From Paenibacillus arenilitoris (GTDB lineage: Bacteria > Bacillota > Bacilli > Paenibacillales > Paenibacillaceae), in the NCBI RefSeq assembly GCF_014705655.1, contig NZ_JACXIY010000001.1, positions 310,001 to 374,000 on the forward strand: 64,000 nt of DNA, read 5' to 3'. Each line of letters starts with the position of its first letter. Position 1 is the stretch's first letter. Below the pieces are notes generated by a model. That model saw only the letters and a list, made by a program, of their open reading frames with translations, searched no databases and was not told the DNA's origin. A program made the position numbers and the translations under genes. Positions 9,076-19,400 of this stretch are shown one piece after another.

Positions 9076-9104
9076 ATAATAGCACCGTCGATTTGAAAAC
9101 GCAA
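9076..9104 (-). promoter_or_regulatory. Promoter of the YesN/YesM-like pair
   Basis: On the minus strand TTGCGT (9104-9099) and TATTAT (9081-9076) are separated by 17 bp, about 40 bp upstream of the regulator start. Confidence 0.6.
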
Positions 9105-9108
9105 TCAT
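9093..9108. promoter_or_regulatory. Candidate cre site (CcpA)
   Basis: TTGAAAACGCAATCAT fits the cre consensus WTGNAANCGNWNNCWW at every position. It overlaps the -35 region of the YesN/YesM promoter, a position expected to repress. This would place the sensor pair, and so the locus, under carbon catabolite control. Binding is inferred. Confidence 0.65.
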
Positions 9109-9155
9109 TCGGGAACCGTTTGTGGAAAAGTCCACGTTGCCCGAACTTTTTCATC

Positions 9156-9184
9156 TTGAGGGATTTTGTGAATGCGATTACATT
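9156..9184 (+). promoter_or_regulatory. Candidate promoter of the sugar importer operon
   Basis: TTGAGG (9156-9161), 17-bp spacer, TACATT (9179-9184). The poor -35 box is what one expects for a promoter that needs an activator such as the divergent AraC-type regulator. Confidence 0.5.
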
Positions 9185-9259
9185 GAGGAAGTGAAGGCGG
9201 CGCCGCCGAATCGATGGCTTGACGGAAACGAAACAGTTTCGAGAGGTCGAACAAAGGGG

Positions 9260-10939
9260 ATGAACCGATTGAGGCATACAAAGAAGATCGTGCAAAAGCA
9301 TAAATCCCGCGGCATGCGGACGGCATTGGCCGCGGCCGTGTTGATGACAGCCGCTCTGTCCGGCTGCAGCGGCAATGCGGAGGAGCCCGCTCCATCGTCG
9401 CCGGCCGCCGGCGGGCAAGCCGGAGAAGGATCGATTCCGGCCGACAAGTCGTTCAAGATCAAGGTCATGTCCTGGCAAGGCCCTCAGGAGCAGTACGGGC
9501 CGGCATACAACGCCGCGTTCGACGAATACATGAAGCTGCACCCGAACGTGAAGATCGAGCACCTGTACCAGCCGCTGGCCAATAACGGGTACGACAAGCT
9601 TCTCGATACCCAGTTCGTCTCGCATGAAGCGCCGGACGCGATGCAGCTCAATAAATATTCGATGAGAAAATACGCCGACCAGGATTACCTGGCGCTGCTC
9701 GACGGCCCGATGCAGCAGCTTTCCGCGTACAACGATTCCGCCGCAAGATGGGTGGATACGTTCGCCGGCGGCGAGAAGGGCTTTACGACGCTCAAGTCGT
9801 TCAACAAGTACGGAGCGATTACGAGCATTCCGGTGGACGGCGGGCCCGGGGCCAATCCGGTGCAGCCGTTCTATTACAACAAGGATATGTTCGACAAGGC
9901 CGGCATTGCCGAGCTGCCTGAGACGTGGGCCGAGCTGATCGAGGCATGCCGGAAGCTGGAGGCCGCGGGCTTCGACGCGCTGGCCGCGGACGGCAACCGG
10001 TTCATGCAATGGATTACGACGTACGTGGGCAACCAGCTGGAGCCGGGCCACGTTCCGGGCCTGTTCGAGGAGAAGTACCGGATCCCCGAGCTGAAAGGCG
10101 ATATGGACGCGATCGCCCTGCTGACCGGCAAGTACAAGGCCGACAATCCCGTGGAAGCCGCCGAGCTCGCCATCATCAAGGATTTCTCCCAATATTGGCA
10201 GGACGGCTGGGCGGCGGTCAACGAAGACCAGGCGAAGCAGGCTTTCCTGCTCGGAAAAACCGCGATGTACATGTCCGGCAACTGGGACTACTCCTACTTC
10301 GAGCAGAACGTCAAAGGCTTTGCCTTCGGCATTATTCCGTTCCCGGTCATAACGAAAGAAACGACGCCGTTTGCTTCGGAGATGCTGCCCGTGGCGGGAG
10401 ACCAGCAAAGCTACGGCTGGTCGGTGAACAAGGATTTGGAGAACGATCCGGACAAATTGAAGGTCGTGATCGATCTGTTCCAGTTTTTGACCGGCAAGGA
10501 AACCCAGAAGAAGATGTCGGACGCCGGCGTATTCGTTCCGGTCGTCTCCGGCGTATCGACTCCGGACAAAGTGAAGCCGTTCATCGCGACGGCGAACAAC
10601 AAAATTCCGACGGTCGATATTTTCAGCGGCCCGCTGTTCGCCCTCGCGAACGATAACAAAGCGATTCTGCAGGTGTATTTGACGACGGACGAGGATACGG
10701 CGGGGACGATGGAGCGATTGCACCAGCAAGCCGCCACGAACGCCAGGAAGAAGGCGTCCGACGCCCTGGATGCGGAGGGCGGCGTCCCGAACCAGATCGA
10801 AATTTTGCAGCAATCGCTGGATAAGCAAAAAGCGGACAACGCGCCCGCCGCGGTCGTCCAATCGACGACGGATAGCCTTAACGTCGCGAAGCTCAAGCTG
10901 GAGCTCTATAAGCAGTACGCCGAACCGCTGTTAAAATAA
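9260..10939 (+). CDS. Sugar ABC transporter substrate-binding lipoprotein
   Basis: Extracellular solute-binding protein, 559 residues, at the long end for family 1. Seen: basic N-terminus, hydrophobic stretch and lipobox LSGC with lipidated C36, followed by an Ala/Pro/Ser-rich linker and the mature domain. The last ~90 residues form an Asn/Gln/Lys-rich helical extension, which is unusual. The start ATG 9260 is chosen because it gives a normal lipoprotein signal; its ribosome binding site is poor (GAGAGG at 9241 or AAAGGGG directly before the ATG), and an in-frame ATG at 9314 is an alternative. Followed by two permeases; the ATPase is absent and is probably a shared MsmK-type protein elsewhere. 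Confidence 0.9.
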   Translation: MNRLRHTKKIVQKHKSRGMRTALAAAVLMTAALSGCSGNAEEPAPSSPAAGGQAGEGSIPADKSFKIKVMSWQGPQEQYGPAYNAAFDEYMKLHPNVKIEHLYQPLANNGYDKLLDTQFVSHEAPDAMQLNKYSMRKYADQDYLALLDGPMQQLSAYNDSAARWVDTFAGGEKGFTTLKSFNKYGAITSIPVDGGPGANPVQPFYYNKDMFDKAGIAELPETWAELIEACRKLEAAGFDALAADGNRFMQWITTYVGNQLEPGHVPGLFEEKYRIPELKGDMDAIALLTGKYKADNPVEAAELAIIKDFSQYWQDGWAAVNEDQAKQAFLLGKTAMYMSGNWDYSYFEQNVKGFAFGIIPFPVITKETTPFASEMLPVAGDQQSYGWSVNKDLENDPDKLKVVIDLFQFLTGKETQKKMSDAGVFVPVVSGVSTPDKVKPFIATANNKIPTVDIFSGPLFALANDNKAILQVYLTTDEDTAGTMERLHQQAATNARKKASDALDAEGGVPNQIEILQQSLDKQKADNAPAAVVQSTTDSLNVAKLKLELYKQYAEPLLK

Positions 10940-10963
10940 TGATTTCGAAATCGGGGTGATGAC

Positions 10964-11878
10964 ATGGCCGTTCAATCAGCGGCTCGCGGGCAGCGGAAAA
11001 AAACGGGCCGGATCGGCCGGGCGGCCGGCTACGGGTTCGTGCTACCCGCCGTATTATTCACCGTCCTCTTCGAGTATTACCCGATGCTGGACGGCATCTT
11101 CCATTCCTTCTACCGGTGGAACGGAAGCACGGTGGAAAAATTCGTCGGCCTGGACAATTTCGCGGAAATATTCCGGGACGGCGTCTTTTGGACATCGGTG
11201 AAAAATATGCTGTTTTTTCTTTTCTTCCAAATCGTGCTCATGATTCCGACCATCGCGGCGTGCATCGTGCTGTTCCGGATCAAAAACAGTAAAATGCAAT
11301 ACGTTTACCGGATTCTGCTATGCGTTCCGATGATCATACCGGGCATCGTGACCATGCTGCTGTGGCAGTTCATGTACAATCCGCAGTACGGCTTCCTGAA
11401 TCAATTGCTTGACGTACTCGGCTTGCAGCAGCTGCAGCAGCTATGGCTCGGCGATCCGGCGCTGGCCAAGTGGTGCCTCATCTTCATCGGATTTCCGTGG
11501 ATCGGCACGATCGCGGCGCTGATCTACCTGGCGGGCTTGCAGAACGTGGACGGCAGCGTATGGGACGCCGCCGCGATCGACGGGGCGGGCCCGGTCAAAA
11601 AAGCTTTGTTTATCGAGCTTCCCCTTCTAAAGGGGCAGTTCAAGCTGAATCTCGTCACCGTTCTGGCCGGAACCGTTACCGGCTACGGTCTGCAGCTCGT
11701 CGTAACGAACGGGGGACCGGGATTCGCGACGCTGGTTCCCGGCTTGTACATGTACCAGCGCGCTTTCGGCAGCGGAACGTCCGACTACGGCTACGCCTCC
11801 GCCGTCGGTTTGATTTTGTTCGTTATCGCGCTCGCCATCTCCGCGATCTCCATCAAGTATATAAGGAGCGAAGAATAA
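10964..11878 (+). CDS. Sugar ABC transporter permease (MalF/UgpA type)
   Basis: Inner-membrane permease of a CUT1 carbohydrate importer, 304 residues with six expected membrane segments. Seen: the EAA motif around residues 200-220 (WDAAAIDGAGPVKKALFIELPLLKGQ), which docks the ATPase. A GGGGTGATGAC ribosome binding site precedes the ATG. It forms a heterodimer with the product of the next gene, whose ATG follows this stop codon without any gap. The substrate is probably an oligosaccharide released by the enzymes encoded downstream (GH105, GH29, GH43 products); this is inferred from context. Confidence 0.94.
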   Translation: MAVQSAARGQRKKTGRIGRAAGYGFVLPAVLFTVLFEYYPMLDGIFHSFYRWNGSTVEKFVGLDNFAEIFRDGVFWTSVKNMLFFLFFQIVLMIPTIAACIVLFRIKNSKMQYVYRILLCVPMIIPGIVTMLLWQFMYNPQYGFLNQLLDVLGLQQLQQLWLGDPALAKWCLIFIGFPWIGTIAALIYLAGLQNVDGSVWDAAAIDGAGPVKKALFIELPLLKGQFKLNLVTVLAGTVTGYGLQLVVTNGGPGFATLVPGLYMYQRAFGSGTSDYGYASAVGLILFVIALAISAISIKYIRSEE

Positions 11879-12763
11879 ATGGACCGGATCGAACAAGACG
11901 TAAGGTGGGGGACTCCGGCTTCCGTCCGATTAAGGAAGCCCGCGAGGCCGCGGGCATGGGGGGAGCTGGCGAAGCACGCATTCATGATCCTCGTCTGCTT
12001 GCTGCTGCTGTATCCGTTCGCGCTGATGCTGCAAATGTCCGTCAAGGATACGGAACAGATCATGTACGAATTTTTCCGGATCAGCAGCCCCTACCATTTC
12101 GATAACTACGCAAGAGCCTGGTCGGAAGTCGGCCCGATGATCAAGAACAGCGTCGTGATGGCCGGAGGAAGCGCCTTGATCAGCATTTTCATAACCGCGG
12201 CGGCCGGCTACGGCTTCGGCAAGCTGAAATTTCCGGGCAAGGAGCCGCTGTATTGGATCGTCTTCGCCAAGATGATGCTTCCCGGCGTCATGAATCTGAT
12301 CCCTTCCTTCGTGCTCGCCTGGAAGCTGGGGCTGCTCAATTCCTACTGGGCGGTCATCCTGTTCGCCGTCGGGGGCGCGCAGCCCTTCTGGGTGTTCGTC
12401 ATGCGCACCTTCGTTGCCGGCCAGCCGCAGGAGCTGTTCGACAGCGCCAAAGTCGACGGCGCGGGCGAAGCGCGCATCTTCTGGCACATCGCCCTGCCGC
12501 TGCTGCGGCCGGTGCTGTCCTTGTCCGCGCTTAACGTATTTCTCGGCGTATGGAACGATTATATATGGCCGCTCGTTACGATCCAGTCCTTCGACAAACG
12601 GCCGATTACGACGGGGCTCGCCTATTTGTCAAGCACGCATGTGGGCGACTACGGCCCGCTCATGGCGGGCTACGTCATCGCGAGCGTCCCGTTGTTCCTG
12701 CTGTTCGCCTTCGGCATGAAACAGTTCGTTCAGGGGCTGACCGGGGGGGCCGTGAAGCTATGA
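11879..12763 (+). CDS. Sugar ABC transporter permease (MalG/UgpE type)
   Basis: Second CUT1 permease subunit, 294 residues. Seen: N-terminal cytoplasmic tail, six membrane segments and the EAA loop (DSAKVDGAGEARIFWHIALPLL) around residues 180-205. Its ATG directly abuts the TAA of the upstream permease and uses AAGGAG inside that gene, so the two are translationally coupled. The next gene begins 17 bp after the stop, keeping transport and intracellular degradation on one transcript. Confidence 0.94.
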   Translation: MDRIEQDVRWGTPASVRLRKPARPRAWGELAKHAFMILVCLLLLYPFALMLQMSVKDTEQIMYEFFRISSPYHFDNYARAWSEVGPMIKNSVVMAGGSALISIFITAAAGYGFGKLKFPGKEPLYWIVFAKMMLPGVMNLIPSFVLAWKLGLLNSYWAVILFAVGGAQPFWVFVMRTFVAGQPQELFDSAKVDGAGEARIFWHIALPLLRPVLSLSALNVFLGVWNDYIWPLVTIQSFDKRPITTGLAYLSSTHVGDYGPLMAGYVIASVPLFLLFAFGMKQFVQGLTGGAVKL

Positions 12764-12779
12764 GACGGGAGTGGTCAAT

Positions 12780-13880
12780 ATGGAAGCGATAAGGATGAGG
12801 CGGGACGAAATCGAGGGGATGGTCGACCGGATCATCGGCAGCATGCGGACGCTCGGCGCGGAAGCCGGCGGACTGAAGGAAGACTGCCCGATCAGCATTA
12901 TCGATATGAACAAGTGGGAATGGCCGCAGGGCGTCGGATTGTTCGCCTTATATCTTTATTACAAAGAAACCGGCCGGCAAGACATCCTTGCCGACCTGAT
13001 CGGCTGGTTCGATAGCCGAATAAGCGAAGGGCTCCCGGACAAAAACGTCAATACGGCGTGCCCGATGCTGACGCTGAGCTATTTGGCGGAAGAGACGGGA
13101 AGCCCGGACTACTTGGCGCTGTGCCGGGAATGGGCGCGGTATTTGATGGAAGCGATGCCGCGAACGGAGGAAGCCGGCTTTCAGCATACGGTGTCCGGCC
13201 ATTTGAACGAAGGGGAGCTGTGGGACGACACGATGTACATGGCCGTGCTGTTCCTGGCCAGGACGGGGATCGTGCTGAAGGACGATTCCTGCCTGCAGGA
13301 GAGCATCCGGCAGTTTCTGGTCCACCTGAAATATTTGACCGATCCGCGCACCGGCTTGTTTTACCACGGGTGGTCCTTCGAGCGGAACGATCATTTCGCC
13401 GGAGCGTTATGGGCCCGGGGCAATGCCTGGTATACGGCCGGTCTCGTCGATTATTTGGATATGGCGCCGCTGCCGGAAGGCGTCAAGCTCTTCCTGCTCT
13501 CCTCGCTGGAGAGACAGGTCCGCAAGCTGGCCGAGCTTCAGACGGAGGAGGGAATGTGGCATACGCTGCTGGACGATCCTTCGTCGTACGTCGAAACCTC
13601 CGCCACGGCCGCTTTCGCTTACGGCATGCTGAAGGCGGTTCGGCGAGGCTATCTGGATGGCCGGTACCGGGCGTCCGGGCTCAAGGCTTTGCATGCCGTC
13701 GTCGGTCAAATCGACGGGGAGGGCGTCGTGCGCGGCGTCTCCTACGGTACGGCGGTCGGCCATACGCTGCAGCAGTATAAGGATATACCGCTCTGCCCGA
13801 TGCCTTACGGGCAGTCGATGGCTTTACTCGCCCTCGTCGAAGGGCTGAAGCATCTCGAGGACGAACGGGCCGCGGAATAA
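12780..13880 (+). CDS. GH105-type unsaturated glucuronyl/galacturonyl hydrolase
   Basis: Cytoplasmic (alpha/alpha)6-barrel hydrolase, 366 residues, that removes the unsaturated uronic acid left at the non-reducing end by polysaccharide lyases (YteR/YesR relatives). Seen: KWEWPQGVGLFAL near residue 45, the LWDDTMYM motif with D149/D150 (catalytic aspartate of the family), FERNDHFAGALWARGNAWY, and LPMPYGQS-like C-terminal segment CPMPYGQSM. No signal peptide, so it acts on imported oligosaccharides. ATG 12780 is preferred over GTG 12771 because GGGAG then lies 8 bases upstream. Its presence implies that a lyase acts first; the heparinase-like protein at 16471 is the local candidate. Confidence 0.88.
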   Translation: MEAIRMRRDEIEGMVDRIIGSMRTLGAEAGGLKEDCPISIIDMNKWEWPQGVGLFALYLYYKETGRQDILADLIGWFDSRISEGLPDKNVNTACPMLTLSYLAEETGSPDYLALCREWARYLMEAMPRTEEAGFQHTVSGHLNEGELWDDTMYMAVLFLARTGIVLKDDSCLQESIRQFLVHLKYLTDPRTGLFYHGWSFERNDHFAGALWARGNAWYTAGLVDYLDMAPLPEGVKLFLLSSLERQVRKLAELQTEEGMWHTLLDDPSSYVETSATAAFAYGMLKAVRRGYLDGRYRASGLKALHAVVGQIDGEGVVRGVSYGTAVGHTLQQYKDIPLCPMPYGQSMALLALVEGLKHLEDERAAE

Positions 13881-13895
13881 GGGAGGGAGCAAGCG

Positions 13896-15053
13896 ATGAC
13901 GATTCGCCAGGAGGAAGAGAGGTTTACCGATTTTATCGTACGGGGCGCCTTGGCCCGGTGCGCGAGGAAGCTTGCCGAAGGCAAGGAGGCGACCGTTGCC
14001 TTCATCGGAGGCTCCGTCACGGTCGGGGCGGGAGCAACGGACGCGAACGCCGCAAGCTACCGGGCGCTAGCCTGCAGGTTTCTGGAGCGGCGGTATCCGC
14101 ATATTGCCTTCACGTTCGTGAATGCCGCCATCGGCGGAACCGATTCGGCGTACGGGGCGTTCAGGCTGAAGGAGCATGCGTTCGGCCAAGGACCCGCCGA
14201 TCTGCTGTTCGTCGAATTCGCGGTCAACGACGCGGGCGGGAGGACAAGATCCTTAAGAGCGATGGAAGGGATCGTGCGGCAGGCGAAGCGGATCAATCCG
14301 GAAATCGACCTCTGTTTTGTTTATTTGGCCAACCGGCCGGGCGCGGAGCGTTATGCCGCGACCGGAGAGCCGCAGGCGAGCGTGGCCCATCACGAGGAGG
14401 TGGCGGAGCACTACGGGATTCCGTCCGTCCATATCGGCGAGCGGATTTACCGGCTGCTGCAAGCGGGCGGGCTGCGGTGGGAGGAGCTGAGCGGCGATAA
14501 CGTTCATCCGAACGACCTCGGTCATTCCCTCTATGCCGGATATTTAAGGCAAGCGTTGGAAGAGCTGCTCGTCTTGGACCTTCAAGACGGTATCGGTTCT
14601 TCGGGCGTTCCGGCGCCGCTGGACCCGTACAGTTACGAGCACGCCGGCATGAAGGCGCCGGAGCATGCGGTTGATCGGGCATCCGGCTGGAAAGACGTGA
14701 GGGGCTGGACGACGGAGCGAACGTGCAGCTGGACGCCGCCGGCGGACATTTATTTGGGAGAGCGGCCGGGGGATGAGTTCCTGCTCCGGTTCGACGGTAC
14801 GGCAGCGGGGATTTCGCTGCTAGCCGGCCCGGATACCGGCGATCTGGAAGCAGCCGTCGACAGGGGGCCTTACCGGACGGTGCCGCTGTTCGATTCGTTC
14901 TGCGAACGATTCTACCGGCCGAAAATCGCGCTGCTCGCGGACGGTCTCGAGCCTGGCTCCCATACGGTCCATATTCGGATCGCCGCCGGGAAGGATGAAC
15001 GCAGCGCCGGACATGCCGTTCGTATATTGAAGCTGCTGGTGAACGGACGATGA
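13896..15053 (+). CDS. SGNH/GDSL-family esterase
   Basis: Serine esterase of the SGNH fold, 385 residues, without a signal peptide. Seen: block I FIGGSVT with nucleophile S40, block II glycine in GGTDS (G80-G81), block III asparagine N111 in FAVND, and block V DNVHPND with catalytic D201 and H204. The C-terminal ~150 residues form a beta-rich extension. Related enzymes in pectin loci are rhamnogalacturonan or carbohydrate acetylesterases, so deacetylation of imported oligosaccharides is likely. It has a GGGAGGGAG ribosome binding site and overlaps the fucosidase start by ATGA, so the two are translationally coupled. Confidence 0.88.
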   Translation: MTIRQEEERFTDFIVRGALARCARKLAEGKEATVAFIGGSVTVGAGATDANAASYRALACRFLERRYPHIAFTFVNAAIGGTDSAYGAFRLKEHAFGQGPADLLFVEFAVNDAGGRTRSLRAMEGIVRQAKRINPEIDLCFVYLANRPGAERYAATGEPQASVAHHEEVAEHYGIPSVHIGERIYRLLQAGGLRWEELSGDNVHPNDLGHSLYAGYLRQALEELLVLDLQDGIGSSGVPAPLDPYSYEHAGMKAPEHAVDRASGWKDVRGWTTERTCSWTPPADIYLGERPGDEFLLRFDGTAAGISLLAGPDTGDLEAAVDRGPYRTVPLFDSFCERFYRPKIALLADGLEPGSHTVHIRIAAGKDERSAGHAVRILKLLVNGR

Positions 15054-16384
15054 ACGACAACGCTGAATTCGTTGAAGTGGACGTCACCGTCGATCCGGAG
15101 ACGATTCCGACGCGGGAGCTGACGGGCGGCAAGCTGGGCAATATCCCCGAACGGGAGGAATGGTTCAAGGATCAGGCGTTCGGGATGTTCATTCATTGGG
15201 GCCTCGACGTGATGATCGGCTCGGTGATCAGCCACTGGATGATCGGAGCGGATCGAAGCATCGTGGAGCGGTTCGTCCGGGAGGTGCCGGACTGGTTCAA
15301 CCCGCGCGGATTTCGCGCCGACGATTACGCGTTGCTGGCGAAGCAGGCCGGCATGAAGTACATGGTTTTTACCGCGAAGCACCATAGCGGCTTTTGCATG
15401 TACGATACGGGAACGACCGCCTTTAACGTGATGAATACCCCGTTCGGCCGCGATGTTGCGCGGGAGTTCGCGGAAGCGTTCCGCCGCCGGGGCATCGCTT
15501 CCGGCTTGTACTTTTCCCCGCTTGATTTTCTATGGTGCCACGAGAGGGGCAAGACGCTTCACTTCGCCACGCCCGACGTGCTCCCGGCCCATAATCCGGA
15601 ATTGATGGACTACAATTTGCGGCAGGTCCGCGAGCTGCTCGCGAATTACGGCAAGCAGGACGTCGTGTTCTTCGACGGGCCAGCCGAGCGGCTGAAGGAG
15701 CTCGTATGGGAGCTGCAGCCGGAAGCGCTCGTCACCCGGGGCGAAATGAAGACGCCCGAGCAGAATATGCCGGGGGAGGCGATCGCGGGCGCTTGGGAAG
15801 GCTGCTTCACGATGGGGGACGGATGGAGCTACAAGCCGACCAACGAGACGTACAAATCGGGTACGAGGCTGATCGAGATGCTGATCGAAATCCGCGCCAA
15901 GGGGGGCAATATGCTGCTGAACGTTACGCCGGGGCCGAGCGGCGCTGTCCCGTCCGAGCAGGAGCGGCTGCTGCAGGAGGTGGGACTATTCCTCTTCTTC
16001 AACGAAGAGGCGGTCTACAAGGTCCGCCCGTGGCATGTTCCCCGGGAGGGCGGCGTTTGGTTCACGAAGGCGAAGGACGCCGATACCGTGTACGCGTTTC
16101 TGACCGGACAGCCTTGGCCGTATGGCGAGCGGCGAACGGTTACGCTAAGAAGCGTGCGCGCGACGGAACGGACGGAAGCGGAGATCGTCGGACAATCCGG
16201 CGTAGCGCTGGAGCATAGGCCCGATGCGGACACGAGGACGAGCTGGCATCAGGACGAGAACGGCCTGCATATCGATGCCAGGCTCTGCTACCGTCCCTAC
16301 GACAATCGCAAATGGCCGAACCCGATCGTCATCCGGATTACGCATGCGCTCCCGGCGGTGCTAGAGGAGGCGGGAGGAGTTTAA
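15050..16384 (+). CDS. GH29 alpha-L-fucosidase family protein
   Basis: Retaining alpha-L-fucosidase family enzyme, 444 residues, intracellular (no signal peptide). Seen: FGMFIHWG (44-51), TAKHHSGFCMYD (108-119), and VVFFDGP with D209 at the position of the catalytic nucleophile. The C-terminal part contains the family glycine-rich segment RAKGGNMLLNVTPGPSG (about residues 283-299) and a beta-sandwich. ATG overlaps the preceding stop (ATGA). Fucosyl residues occur on pectin and xyloglucan side chains, consistent with the rest of the operon. Some GH29-like proteins act on other deoxy sugars, so the exact substrate is open. Confidence 0.9.
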   Translation: MNDNAEFVEVDVTVDPETIPTRELTGGKLGNIPEREEWFKDQAFGMFIHWGLDVMIGSVISHWMIGADRSIVERFVREVPDWFNPRGFRADDYALLAKQAGMKYMVFTAKHHSGFCMYDTGTTAFNVMNTPFGRDVAREFAEAFRRRGIASGLYFSPLDFLWCHERGKTLHFATPDVLPAHNPELMDYNLRQVRELLANYGKQDVVFFDGPAERLKELVWELQPEALVTRGEMKTPEQNMPGEAIAGAWEGCFTMGDGWSYKPTNETYKSGTRLIEMLIEIRAKGGNMLLNVTPGPSGAVPSEQERLLQEVGLFLFFNEEAVYKVRPWHVPREGGVWFTKAKDADTVYAFLTGQPWPYGERRTVTLRSVRATERTEAEIVGQSGVALEHRPDADTRTSWHQDENGLHIDARLCYRPYDNRKWPNPIVIRITHALPAVLEEAGGV

Positions 16385-16470
16385 ACCGGACGCGAGCGGC
16401 GCTTCGCAGGATCGGCAACGGAAGGAAACGGACTGTGGAAATCAAATTTGAGCAAAGCGAGGGGATTGAA

Positions 16471-19400
16471 TTGAAGTTTAATCAAGCGTACCGCAAAATC
16501 GCGATCATGCTGGCTTTTTTGCTTACCGTTCAACTTGCGCTCCATGTTTCGCCGTCGCATCGCCCGGGCACGGCCCATGCCGCCGTCGCCGTCGCCGGGA
16601 ATCCGCCCGTGCCGGCCTACGTCCACCCGAGAATATTGATTACGCCTAGCGAATTGCCGGCCTTGCGGACGAGGCTCGCGGATTCGGCGGTCGGGCGAAG
16701 GGCAATGCAAAGCATGCGCGCCTGGATCGATCATCACGTGACGAATCCGGCCAAGCTGAAGCCGCTGTACGACGCGCTGGTCGAAGGCGACGCCGGGGAG
16801 CTCGACGATTTTCCGACCAGCTACGCAAGCTACTTGCTGCTTGTGCTCAATTATGAAGCCTTTTACGCGATGGTCACGGAGGATTCGGCGAAAGGGGCCG
16901 AGCTCGCCAAGGCGCTCGTGTCGACGGTCAGAATCTTGAACGGCACGATCGACAATCCGGCATTGAAATCGGCCTTTGGCGCGGAATTGTTCAATTTGGG
17001 CTATTGCTACGATTTTATTTATAACGAGATGACCGATGCCCAGCGCGCGGAGGTAAGGGCCTTCATCTCGTCGGTCACGACCGGCAAGGTGCTGCCCGTA
17101 TCCACGTATCCGGATCCCCGGCTCAACCGGGACAACATCGGGCCGGTCGGCTCCCAATGGGCGCTGCTCGCGCTGGCGATCGAAGGGGAGACTGGATACG
17201 ACGCGAACGTATACAACCAGGCCGTCCAAGCGATGGACGCCTATTTGACGCACGGCGTGTTCGAGACGGGCGCCGCGACGGAGGATATGCACTATTTGAA
17301 TTACGGCATGGCCTTCGGCGCGCAGACGCTCATCGCCATGGACAAACGGGGAGACGGCCTGTTCGGCAAGCCGAGCTTCCAGAACCTGAAGCATTGGTAC
17401 GTGAACTCGATCGAGCCGTACGGCTATAAATTCACCACGCTCGGGGATACGACGAACGATCTCGGGGGATTGCTTCCGAATTACGTGCTGATGAAATGGC
17501 TGAATCCGAACGATCCCGTCATCGATTTTATATGGCGCAACCGGGTCAGGGACGATTATACGGGCATTAAATACCGCAACGATTTTTTGGTGGCGGCGAT
17601 GTTCGGACTGGATTGGAACGGCGGCGACACCGAGAAGGCGCCCGTCGCCGACGATTGGGGAGTCGATAACGAGGCCAATCCGCCGATCGTGACGCTGAAG
17701 CCCTATGACCCCGGCTCGCTCGGACTTCCGGCCACCTTCATGGACGGCAACAGGGGGCTGTACATTACCCGCGACGAATGGTCGAAGAATGCGGCGGTCA
17801 TGCATTTCGAAACGAATACGGACAGCTTCGGACCGAGCCATACCCACAGCAACGCCACCGATTTTATGTTGACCGCGCTCGGGCAGAAATGGGCGATCGA
17901 CCGGGGCTATCATATTTTCGAATCGAACAACCATAACAATATCGCCATCGACGGCAAGGGGCAGGGCTTCTTCGGCGCGTACGGCAATACCGAGGGCGTG
18001 CTCGACGGCGGGCTCGGCACGGTCTTTGCCGGCAATGCCAAGCATGCCTACGATTACAAATACACGTTCAAAAGCAGGCTGAACAACGCCGAGAACCAGG
18101 GCTATTCGTGGTCGTTCGAGCCGAAGTCGCTATGGCCGAGCAGCAGCGTCAACAGTACATGGCGCGCATCGTACAACCCGGTGGAGAAAGCGTTCCGGAC
18201 GGCCGCGATGATGAGGGGAGCCCATCCTTACGTGCTCATCGTGGACGATATTCGGAAGGACGCGAGCTCCCGTCTGTACGAATGGTTCATGCAAATTCCG
18301 AACAACGTGGAGTCGAAGGTTGCCTCGGGCGCGGATATGACGCTAGGGCTTGTCAATGAGACGGCAACCACGCCGAGGCTGCTCATTCGATCGCTTGGGG
18401 ATAGCGCGGGTACGGCGAGAGTAGACGATTTCGAGATTGAAAATTCGCCGGAAACGGGCTCCTACCAGAACGAAAATTTCGGCATGGGCAAAAAAGTCGT
18501 CATCCCGGCGCAGTCCGCCGATCCAGCGTTTAAAACGCTGCTGTTCCCTCATCAACAGGGCGCGGCAATGCCGTCCACGTCCTGGCAAGGGGATGAGCTG
18601 ACGGTCAGCTGGCCGGGCCAGCAGGACGTCTACCGCTTCGCGGAGCGGAGCGACGGCCGCACGGCTTACGGGATGTCGCGCAACGGCGGGGAGGCGTTCC
18701 TGACGGTCGGATTGACTTCCTATAGCCCGGCAGCCGGCAAGTCGGTCGAGGCGGAGCACGACGGGGCGAACGTGCTGTACGAGTCGAATACGGTCACCGT
18801 CTACGGATCGGGCTGGGGAGAGCTGACGGTTAACGTGCCCGGCGTAACGCAAGTGAACGTATTTGACGAGCATGGCAAAGCGATGGATATGACGGGCCTC
18901 GTTCAATATACGCAGGGCGGCGTCGTCATAACCGAGCCCGTGATCCCCGACGTGGAGGCGCCGACCGCTCCGGCGGCCCTGACGGCGTCGGCGGTATCCA
19001 GCAGCGAGATTCAACTGAGCTGGAACGCGTCGGCGGATAACGAAGAGGTTACCGGCTACAAAATATTCCGCGACGGCGCGGAAGTCGCCTCCATCGCGGA
19101 AACCGCGTACAGCGATTCGGGCTTGGCGCCTTCGACGACGTATACGTATACGGTGAAGGCGTTCGATGCCGCAGGCAATCTATCCGCAGCCAGCGGCGCG
19201 GTAACCGCCGCGACGAGCGGCGTTCCCGTAACGGTGTTCAGCGAAGATTTCGAAGACGGCGATCTAAGCGGCTGGACGATGGCTGTCGGCAATTGGAGCG
19301 TGGTAACGGACAACGCCAACCATGCGATCAAGAAAACGTCTTCCGGGGAAGGCATTATCGCAGCGGGGGACGATTGGACGGATTATACGTTTGCGGGCAA

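Noticed and set aside
9005..10861. Very long minus-strand open frame opposite the sugar-binding protein gene
   Set aside because: GC-rich codon use leaves antisense frames open. The frame is Arg/His/Val-rich without domains, and the plus strand encodes a clear lipoprotein.
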